Of a stretch of DNA of 41,621 nt, positions 35,164 through 41,621 are shown piece after piece. The notes beneath the pieces are model-generated. The model had not been told where the DNA came from. It saw only the letters and a list, made by a program, of their open reading frames with translations, and searched no databases. Every line of letters starts with the position of its first letter. Positions within the stretch are counted from its first letter, which is position 1. Source of the stretch: Coemansia sp. RSA 922 (taxonomy: Eukaryota; Kickxellomycota; Kickxellomycetes; Kickxellales; Kickxellaceae); contig JANBQS010000066.1 in NCBI GenBank assembly GCA_027577415.1, forward strand, positions 1 through 41,621, in the 5' to 3' direction. The position numbers and the translations under genes are program-made.

Positions 35164-36747
35164 TCATGACTCCGTGGTGGCAGACGACATGCCGTAGAGC
35201 TTGTTAAACTCTATATGTATGACCAGATCCTTGTCGCTGACGCTGGGTCGGACTTGAGTCAGGGCATACTCAAAGTCTTCAAAGCTGATTGGCCTGACTT
35301 CTTCCGCTCTGGCCTCGATGATGTTGTCGGCAATCGACCGAATGGGCCCAAAGGCAGCCTCCCTACACAGCGTATCCATGTCAGCACCCGAAAACCCGGC
35401 AGTACGGTCACAGACCAGGTCAAGGTTGTCGTCGTCCAAGCTATGGACCTGGCTTTTAAGCAAATTAGCGACAATAGTGCGACGACCCGCACGGTCAGGC
35501 AGCGGCACATAAAGGCGCTTAGGGAACCTTCGACGCGCAGCCTCGTCCAGCTCCTGCGGGCGATTAGTGGCACCGACAAGGATAATACGGTCTTCAGACG
35601 ACGTTCCACAGCCATCCAACTGCACCAAAAACTCTGTCTTTATCCTCCTCGTAGCCTCCTGCTCTCCGTCAGTACGCTGAGTCAATAGAGAGTCAATCTC
35701 GTCGATGAATATGACTGTTGGCTGACGCACTCGAGCAACAGCGAATAGCGCACGGACCATTTTCTCACCTTCGCCGATCCACTTTGAAGTAAGCGAAGAT
35801 GCGCTGATATTGAAAAATGTCGCCCCCGCTTGACTCGCTATACATTTGCCAATAAGTGTTTTGCCTGTGCCAGGCGGCCCAAACAACAAGAGACCCTTGG
35901 GCGGTGCTCGAATACCCTGGAAGAGCTCAGGCCGTAGAAGCGGGTATATGACAGCCATGTGGACAGCGCGCTTAGCCTGATTCAATCCGGCTATATCGTC
36001 CCAAGTGACAGTCTGCGTAGCTGTGAGAATTTCGTTCTCCACCATCTCGATCATACGCGGCTCAATATTCTTTAGCCGGTCATCCACCACTACTGGGTCA
36101 CTAGGCGGATTCGGCTGTTGTACAGTGTTGCTGTCCTTTTTGGGATGCAAAGAAGGAATACTACGTTTAACAGGCACACTGCTACGCTGCTGCCGCGGCT
36201 GTAAGCGACTGTTGGCAGATGGCGGCTGTGGCGGAGGAGTCATATCGTCTTCAGACTGAGCAGCACGACGCATAACAGGAGGTACAAAGCGACGAGTAGT
36301 CTGTTGCTGAGGCTTTTTCTTTGCCGCATCTAAACGCAATTGCTCACGCGCAGTAACAAACTCTCCCATCGCATTAGGAACATCTTCCTCGCCTCCACTA
36401 CTACTATACCCCACTACTGGCTCGTCTGAACGTGCGCGCTTACATGGCAGATTAATCTTGGGCGGAGCTACTGCTACTGTTGCTGGTGGGATAAGAGCAG
36501 AGTGACGGATCTGAGAAAAGTCGACTGATGCTGGTGTGTATGTTTCTTTGAAGCGGCCTGATATTGAATTAGGTAGTGCGTCATTTAGAACGTGACGCGA
36601 GCGACTGGGTAAAATAAGGTGTGGGGCATTGGGACCAAGTCGTAACTGAGCGTGTAGGTAATTGAGAAGAACTAGCTCACGGCCAACAGACGTATCGTCG
36701 TTTTTTGCTGCAAAATGCGCAGACTCGTAAGCGTTATACTCGTTCAT
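35164..36747 (-). CDS. Fidgetin-like AAA ATPase (FIGNL1 type)
   Basis: The 527-aa protein starts at [12 protein letters not shown]; the longer frame upstream is A/T-run leader. The N-terminal half is disordered with [14 protein letters not shown]. The AAA domain starts with [12 protein letters not shown] and [15 protein letters not shown]. The Walker [13 protein letters not shown] lies at about residue 289, [20 protein letters not shown] is the pore-loop 1 region, the Walker [12 protein letters not shown] is at about 345, the sensor [17 protein letters not shown] follows, and [14 protein letters not shown] and RPSVSDKDL are at the end. The [20 protein letters not shown] and [12 protein letters not shown] words are those of fidgetin-like 1, not Vps4 or katanin. 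FIGNL1 acts in microtubule severing and in removing Rad51 from DNA; which role applies here is unknown. Confidence 0.93.
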   Translation of the reverse strand: MNEYNAYESAHFAAKNDDTSVGRELVLLNYLHAQLRLGPNAPHLILPSRSRHVLNDALPNSISGRFKETYTPASVDFSQIRHSALIPPATVAVAPPKINLPCKRARSDEPVVGYSSSGGEEDVPNAMGEFVTAREQLRLDAAKKKPQQQTTRRFVPPVMRRAAQSEDDMTPPPQPPSANSRLQPRQQRSSVPVKRSIPSLHPKKDSNTVQQPNPPSDPVVVDDRLKNIEPRMIEMVENEILTATQTVTWDDIAGLNQAKRAVHMAVIYPLLRPELFQGIRAPPKGLLLFGPPGTGKTLIGKCIASQAGATFFNISASSLTSKWIGEGEKMVRALFAVARVRQPTVIFIDEIDSLLTQRTDGEQEATRRIKTEFLVQLDGCGTSSEDRIILVGATNRPQELDEAARRRFPKRLYVPLPDRAGRRTIVANLLKSQVHSLDDDNLDLVCDRTAGFSGADMDTLCREAAFGPIRSIADNIIEARAEEVRPISFEDFEYALTQVRPSVSDKDLVIHIEFNKLYGMSSATTES

Positions 36748-36974
36748 AATATAAAAAAAAATACAAAGTGTTGATAAAAAAAAAAAAAGCATCACATAGT
36801 ATGCGCAGCAACTATTTCGTATGTGTGTGTGATCTGTGGATTACACCAGATCAAAATACCAATAATAATTTTTTTTCCTATTTTTTTTTTTTTTTTCTTA
36901 TCCTGATCCAATATTTTTGTTTCTTTTACTTTTTGTACGTCAAAACATTTATAAATAATTTTTTTTCAATCAGT
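36748..36974. promoter_or_regulatory. Divergent promoter region FIGNL1-like / UTP5
   Basis: These 227 bases between two divergent genes hold an A-run at about 36778-36788 and T-runs at 36870-36970. No TATA box in a convincing place was seen. It probably drives both genes. Confidence 0.5.
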
Positions 36975-38885
36975 ATGGCTAAAAAGACTGTCACGCGGCG
37001 AAAGAGCCAGATCACCACTACGCCAAAGGCCGGTCGCACTCACACTGGCGAGACTCTTACTGAGCGGTGGACAGCAGCCACCAACGACTCTGACGGGCTC
37101 TTGGCTGTTGTTCGAGGCGGCTCCAGCGTACGCATCATTGACGTGCACACTGGAGCTATGCGTGGCGAGCATACTTTTGCCAGCAGCGTCAGCGCCATTG
37201 CCTGGGGAGGACACTTGGTAGTCGCAGCAGCACTCCACAACGGCTCAGTAGCCGTGTACTCCCCGGCTCGCAACTCAGTAGTGGCCACTCTGGCTGAAGA
37301 CGGCAACTCTGTCGACGTTGCTTGTGCTGGTGATTTTGTGTTTACTCTCGACAACTCTGGTATCGTCCAAAAGTGGGATCTATCTGGCAACTGCTTGAAC
37401 CGTGTGGCGACTGGCGTGTCGAATGCCCAAAAGATCTTGGTCTCAAGAGACGCCCTGCGCGTAGTTGTTGCCAGCCATCGTGCTGAAGTATGGGACGTCG
37501 AGAAAGCCGTTAAAGTAGCTGCGCTTGGCGGCGGTCACGCATCGGCCGTACACAGTCTGTGCTGGGCGTCCAGCGACGAGGCTGCGGTGGCTACTGCCGC
37601 CGACGGCGATCGCTCGATTTTGGTGTGGGATCTTTCCGGTGCTGGCGAGCCTCGCGCCGTCCTGGCGTCTGATGCCGACATTGAGTCGATTGACGCCGGT
37701 GTTGATGGCTCGGTAGTAGCCGTTGCTGCTGACGGCTCGGTCAGCGCGTGGTTCGCTACAGTGGCTCAGGGCAGTGGCTCGGTGGGCAGGGCGCCTGACA
37801 CTGTGGTGCGCGTTTTGGGAGCGACGGGCACCCTGCCTGTGCGTGTTGCTCGGCTGTCGCGCGTCGCTGGCGATGAGGCCAAGGCTCTGCTGGTCCGCGG
37901 CTCGCCCATGGCGCCACTGTGCGAGGTCGTTGCTTTGGCTGACCGCGATGGCCGGTTCGATGCCAGCGTTGAGCTGCGTCGCGAGCCGAACGCATCCCTG
38001 GCCATGTCGCAGTCGAAGGACGTGAATACTCATGCGTACAGCGAGGCTGGAGCCAATGTCGGATCCACGGGACCCGAGCAGGTGCCTCTGCCGGCGACGC
38101 CCTCATTGGCTGATCGCATGGGGCAGCTGTCGGTGGCTACTCCGGCGTCGGCCAAGCAGGACGCGATGCGGCTGCCGGCCGGCACCCTGGTGCGTGTTCT
38201 GGTGCAAAGCCTGCATACCGACGACCAGCGACTACTGGACACGGTACTGGATAACTCATCGAGGACGCAGATTGTACGCGACACTGTTCTGCAGCTGCCG
38301 CCGGCCTACGTTCTTCCTCTGCTGCAGCAGCTGTTGTCTCGCTTCCACTCGACGCCTGCGCGTGCTGCGCGCCTGCTGCCCTGGATTAAGAGCACTCTGG
38401 CCATGCACTCTGCGTACCTGGTTTCAATCCCATCGTTGGTTCCGCAGCTGGCTGGATTCTGCCACGCCATCGACGGAAGATTGGAGTCGCATGTCAAGCT
38501 ACTGAGACTGAGTGGCAGATTAGAATTGGCTTCTGCTAATTTCAGAGCTGCCGACGCCAGACGCCAAGAGACACAGCCCGCTGCTAATGGCGACATGCTT
38601 CCTATAAACGTCTATAGAGAAGAAGATGATGAAGATGAGGAGGAGCAGGGGACTGAGCCACCCACTCCTGTTTGGCAGGCAGAGGAAAGTACCGATGACG
38701 ATGATAGTGATGAGCTTTTGTCAGAGGCTGCTGCTGATGAAGATGATCAGTGGTCCGATAATGAGTCTGATATCGACGAGCTTAAGGACGCTCAGTCCGA
38801 TTCTTCATCTTCTTCCGATGATGATGATGTCGACGACGAAGATAGCGAGATGGGATCGAGTAGTGGTAGTGACAATGACCTTTAA
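36975..38885 (+). CDS. UTP5: WD40/UTP12-domain protein, UTP5/WDR43
   Basis: The 636-aa protein starts at MAKKTVTRRKSQ. Residues about 35-320 form WD40-type repeats (ARNSVVATLAEDGNSVDVAC, IVQKWDLSGNCL, VHSLCWASSDEAA, ILVWDLSGAGEP). Residues about 398-530 are the UTP12 domain (LPAGTLVRVLVQSLHTDDQR, LPPAYVLPLLQQLLSR, LPWIKSTLAMHSAYL). From about 547 a long acidic Asp/Glu/Ser tail follows. This architecture and length fit UTP5/WDR43 of the tUTP complex, which works in rDNA transcription and early 18S processing in the nucleolus. Codon use is GC-rich relative to neighbours. The start is preceded by a T-rich leader. Confidence 0.85.
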   Translation: MAKKTVTRRKSQITTTPKAGRTHTGETLTERWTAATNDSDGLLAVVRGGSSVRIIDVHTGAMRGEHTFASSVSAIAWGGHLVVAAALHNGSVAVYSPARNSVVATLAEDGNSVDVACAGDFVFTLDNSGIVQKWDLSGNCLNRVATGVSNAQKILVSRDALRVVVASHRAEVWDVEKAVKVAALGGGHASAVHSLCWASSDEAAVATAADGDRSILVWDLSGAGEPRAVLASDADIESIDAGVDGSVVAVAADGSVSAWFATVAQGSGSVGRAPDTVVRVLGATGTLPVRVARLSRVAGDEAKALLVRGSPMAPLCEVVALADRDGRFDASVELRREPNASLAMSQSKDVNTHAYSEAGANVGSTGPEQVPLPATPSLADRMGQLSVATPASAKQDAMRLPAGTLVRVLVQSLHTDDQRLLDTVLDNSSRTQIVRDTVLQLPPAYVLPLLQQLLSRFHSTPARAARLLPWIKSTLAMHSAYLVSIPSLVPQLAGFCHAIDGRLESHVKLLRLSGRLELASANFRAADARRQETQPAANGDMLPINVYREEDDEDEEEQGTEPPTPVWQAEESTDDDDSDELLSEAAADEDDQWSDNESDIDELKDAQSDSSSSSDDDDVDDEDSEMGSSSGSDNDL

Positions 38886-39010
38886 AATTTTTTATTCTAT
38901 ATCTATAAATCTCTTGATCTGATCAAAGCATATATGATAACAAAGCCCCCTCACAAAATAATTCAAATTTGTGAATCTCTTCTTCATTTATTACTTTGTT
39001 CTTTGGAATA

Positions 39011-40063
39011 ATGTTTGTTCTTTTACGCGGTCGCACGCTGCCAACATCAGCAGCCGTGTCTGCTCGTTTGCCTGTTCGTTTGGCGTCGACGCAAATGACG
39101 ACCTCGAACCCTTTTGCCAATTTGGATATTAGACCGGTGAAAAGACCCGATACAGCGGCATATTTTACTCGTAAGCCAAAGTTCTACGACCTACTCTCGG
39201 CAATCAGCAATCTCTCACGCCAACACCCCTTACCACGCTTTAACGAAGCCAATTACAAGCGTGGCAAGTGGATTCCACGTGCTGAGTTACAGACAAAGTT
39301 GGATATCAAAATCTCGCCTCGCGAACACGAACTCCTAATACGTCGACTGGGTGATGTTTCTAATCTGAGGATCGCTGACCCTGCTGAGAGAGAGACGGTG
39401 ACGCTTTATTTGAACCAGTTTAGGCGTGGTTACGTTCACGCTGAGACTGTTACAAAGGACGAGAATGGCGAGACAAAAGTTTTGGATCATAAAGTCGGTG
39501 GTAAAAAGAAGAATAACGGTAGACGTGGTTTTTTGGATCATTTGGGCAGATGGCATGCCTTTGGTCGTCGTAAGGAGGCTACGGCCTTTGCTTGGGTGGT
39601 CCCCGTAGAAACTCCAGAGACTACTGAGCAGGTTACTGAGCAGGCACCCCGCGTTTCTGATGACTTGGAGTTGGACCCTGAGCTTCCAATTGTGGAGTCT
39701 GTCAAGATAGTTGACAATGTGCCGGCACACGCGCATTTACCGATGGGCGACGTTATTGTTAATGGCAAGCCCCTGGCTGAGTACTTTTTCCATGGGACTG
39801 ACCGCGACTCTGTTCTCTTCCCGTTCCAGGTGGCGAATAAAGTGGGTCAGTATAACGTGTTCCTGAGAGTATCCGGCGGTGGACGTACTGGCCAGGCGGA
39901 GGCCTGTCAGTTGGCGGTGGCTCGTGCGCTTTATATGTCTGATCGTAAGGCACACGTACCAGTGAGAGAAGCGGGGTTGTTGAGGACTGATGGGAGAGCG
40001 GTCGAGAGGAAAAAGACTGGTAAACCAAAGGCCCGGAAGAGTTATACTTGGGTCAAGCGTTAA
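39011..40063 (+). CDS. MRPS9: Mitochondrial small-subunit ribosomal protein uS9m
   Basis: The 350-aa protein starts with a basic leader (MFVLLRGRTLPTSAAVSARL). The C-terminal 130 residues are the S9 domain: GDVIVNGKPLAEYFFHGTDR, FPFQVANKVGQYNVFLRVSG, GGRTGQAEACQLAVARAL, GLLRTDGRAVERKKTGKPKA and the closing KSYTWVKR, the conserved S9 tail that reaches the tRNA P site. The central region contains the fungal extension with KKKNNGRRGF. The ATG at 39011 is used because the frame upstream has only a TTG. The 3' end abuts a truncated small-family relic on the other strand. Confidence 0.95.
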   Translation: MFVLLRGRTLPTSAAVSARLPVRLASTQMTTSNPFANLDIRPVKRPDTAAYFTRKPKFYDLLSAISNLSRQHPLPRFNEANYKRGKWIPRAELQTKLDIKISPREHELLIRRLGDVSNLRIADPAERETVTLYLNQFRRGYVHAETVTKDENGETKVLDHKVGGKKKNNGRRGFLDHLGRWHAFGRRKEATAFAWVVPVETPETTEQVTEQAPRVSDDLELDPELPIVESVKIVDNVPAHAHLPMGDVIVNGKPLAEYFFHGTDRDSVLFPFQVANKVGQYNVFLRVSGGGRTGQAEACQLAVARALYMSDRKAHVPVREAGLLRTDGRAVERKKTGKPKARKSYTWVKR

Positions 40064-40075
40064 AAAAATTTTTTT

Positions 40076-40139
40076 TTATGAGGGATTGAATATATAATAC
40101 AAGTTTGAACTGTGAGGGATCTTTAAAATCGGCCGTCAT
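40076..40139 (-). pseudogene. Truncated N-terminus of the small-protein family (copy F)
   Basis: Read on the minus strand the ATG is followed by MTADFKDPSQFKLVLYIQSL, aligning with TSEDFKDPIKIVLVYIGNG (copy E) and TASDLDDPNTIFLVYVSKE (copy B). Similarity ends at the 3' end of the uS9m gene. The TATA-like CATAAAAAAGGC at about 40373 is too far upstream to fit the usual spacing. The remainder of the gene is gone. Confidence 0.65.
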
Positions 40140-40795
40140 TCTGGGGATGGCTGTGAATGTGAAGAGAACAAGATACATGAATGTCATCGCTTGGTGATTA
40201 TGAATGGATAGCAAAAAAAAAAAGGGACACCTTGTGGACAACTTGCGCCGAGTCTTGAGCGTCCATGTTAGCAACCGTGGGTACATTTGTTACTTTGTGA
40301 GCATATGTATAAGTGAGACCAAGGATCTAACTCTGGATGTCAACGGGTTATTGTTTATGTAGCCTTTTTTATGGCCCGTTTCCATAGACGGAAGTATGCC
40401 CTTCCCGCTACCCTTATTGTCACTGAGTCATGACTCTTTGCAGGCGGGCGATCATCTATCAATGACTTGTCATTTGGGTGTTGAGAGTCCGGGACATCCA
40501 GCAAGCATGTGTCGTCATTGTGTGGACCATTGGGCTAATCACGTGAGCCGGCATGCTGTCCTACGACATGCATAACAGCGAGTCATGAGTCTCACAGTAG
40601 ATCTTCTAACCCTTCAACATCAAGATCCACCATGATGACACTCATCACAAAAGAACAAGTGCATTTGGCTCTACAAGGCCAAACTGTCGTAGCTATAAAA
40701 AGCCAAAATTTTCCCCCTCAAACTTTTTTTTTCTCCTTACAATTATAAAAACTCTATATAATCACGTCTTTTTGTAATATATTAAGCTACCAGCT
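40140..40795. other. Intergenic region between uS9m and the edge gene
   Basis: It holds TATA-like words CATAAAAAAGGC (minus, about 40373) and GCTATAAAAAGCC (plus, about 40695), the latter resembling small-family promoters but without a coding relic downstream. Repeated short GACTCATGA/GAGTCATGAC words (about 40427 and 40583) are present. I see no gene. Confidence 0.4.
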
Positions 40796-41621
40796 TTAGT
40801 GTTTTTGTTGTTTGTCTAAAACTTGCAACATATCAGTCAACTGTTCAATATCGACTTGAGGACGAGACTCTTTAAACGGCGATTTACGCTTAGTACTACC
40901 AGTAGTAGTAGAAAGTGGTACAAAGTCATCGATATCGTTGGCAGTTGTAGTAAATGTCGAAAAATCCGCCCAGTCCATTGATTCGTCATCGTCCACCGCC
41001 GGTGCCATCATCGCATGTCCACGACTACCTACAACATAAAGAAGGAATATGTAATATAAAAAGAAATAAGTAAATAATAGAAAGAAAGAAAAAAGAAAGA
41101 AGGGGATAGGATGTGTGTGTGTGTGTGTGTGGGTGAGAGGGAGCTTACGCTGGAGGAGAAGTAGAAGGGGGAGAAAACTGAAGTATCGGAGAAGATTTGT
41201 GAATCGGCGATAACGGCAACGTAGGAAATCCGGGTAAAGCATCAATAGCCTTACTACGCCTATTACGCCTTCTATCGTCCGTGGTAGTATCAATACGTAA
41301 AGTATCAGGAACAGTCATAGCCACCGAACCGTCGTCATCAATATTGACCCCGCTAAGATCCAAGTCCCCATCGTCCGAAAGATCGTCCAAATAACGCAAC
41401 CCCGATTGTGGCAGACTACAAGCTCGCATACCATTCGACTCGCGAACCGGTTTTACAGTAGGAGACGACGATACACTGCCTCGAACAACTGATCCGCCAG
41501 CTGCTGTATTACTACGTTGACGCGACCCCGATGACTGGTTGGCGGCGGCACCACCCATTTTGACAGTATCGGATTTGAGCTGACCGACAAACTCACAAGT
41601 ATTCGCATCCAAATAAGGAAA
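40796..41621 (-). CDS. 3' end of a disordered protein, two exons, cut by the window edge
   Basis: Exon sequence runs from the window edge to 41149 and resumes at 41024, ending at 40796. The intron 41148-41025 (124 nt) has donor GTAAGC and acceptor GTAGGTAG; using the second AG avoids an in-frame stop and gives SPPARGHAMMAP. The protein is Ser/Pro/Asp-rich (GSRQRSNTAAGGSVVRGSVS, DDLSDDGDLDLSGVNIDDDG, SPIHKSSPILQFSPP), with an acidic motif DDDESMDWADFSTF and a closing helix (VDIEQLTDMLQVLDK). The start lies beyond the window. I do not recognise it; SP sites suggest regulation by phosphorylation, which is inference. Confidence 0.7.
41112..41131. repeat. TG microsatellite within intron
   Basis: About nine TG units lie just downstream of the splice donor of the edge gene (CACACA on the coding strand). 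No function is implied. Confidence 0.9.

Noticed and set aside
37443..38106. Long antisense frames within UTP5
   Set aside because: They result from GC-rich codon structure of the sense gene (the same holds for antisense frames in GDI and FIGNL1-like).
41112..41131. Tandem repeat as CRISPR or regulatory array
   Set aside because: It is a simple TG microsatellite inside an intron; no CRISPR-type spaced repeats occur anywhere in the window.

Overview
The window looks like nuclear DNA of an early-diverging, compact-genome fungus, most likely Kickxellales/Coemansia-like (Zoopagomycota). The reasons are a FunK1-type kinase with the SLDDWE and HRDISDNN signatures, a DUF4246 gene, two tandem copies of an F-box-like family that I associate with that group, very few short introns (73 and 124 nt), and conserved eukaryotic housekeeping genes. 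The taxonomic placement is inference.

Region 1 (1 to about 16.2 kb) is accessory DNA rich in decay. It holds relics of a family of small proteins of unknown function (at about 0.5, 1.5-2.1 and 11.4 kb; perhaps 9.6 and 13.2 kb) and copies of two promoter-like repeats. It also has an F-box-like pseudogene with a large internal deletion, a truncated tyrosine-recombinase-like gene, a 71-aa zinc-finger gene, an LRR-like fragment and a 119-bp palindrome. One solid housekeeping-type gene (CLPTM1 family, 7.5-9.3 kb) sits inside. At 14.3-15.6 kb a complete mariner element with perfect 31-bp terminal inverted repeats lies inside a decayed piece that resembles UTP20.

Region 2 (about 16.4-29.6 kb) carries lineage-expanded genes: a DUF4246 protein that seems to lack the usual metal-ligand residues, the best-preserved member of the small-protein family (18.2-18.7 kb), a FunK1 kinase, two tandem intact F-box-like paralogues, and a two-exon Myb/SANT-repeat gene. 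It ends in relic pieces of the F-box-like family and a pol III-like A/B-box arrangement.

Region 3 (29.8-41.6 kb) is a conserved block. It contains a DUF1640/MCUR1-like mitochondrial coiled-coil protein, a PPR-like mitochondrial protein, Rab GDI, a fidgetin-like AAA ATPase, UTP5/WDR43, mitochondrial ribosomal protein uS9m, and the 3' end of a disordered protein at the window edge. A badly decayed SGNH/PC-esterase pseudogene and a truncated small-family relic are interspersed.

There is no operon-like organisation. The most notable undescribed item is the small-protein family whose copies share a TATA-box promoter block placed about 106-112 nt before the ATG, and which is present in several states of decay.
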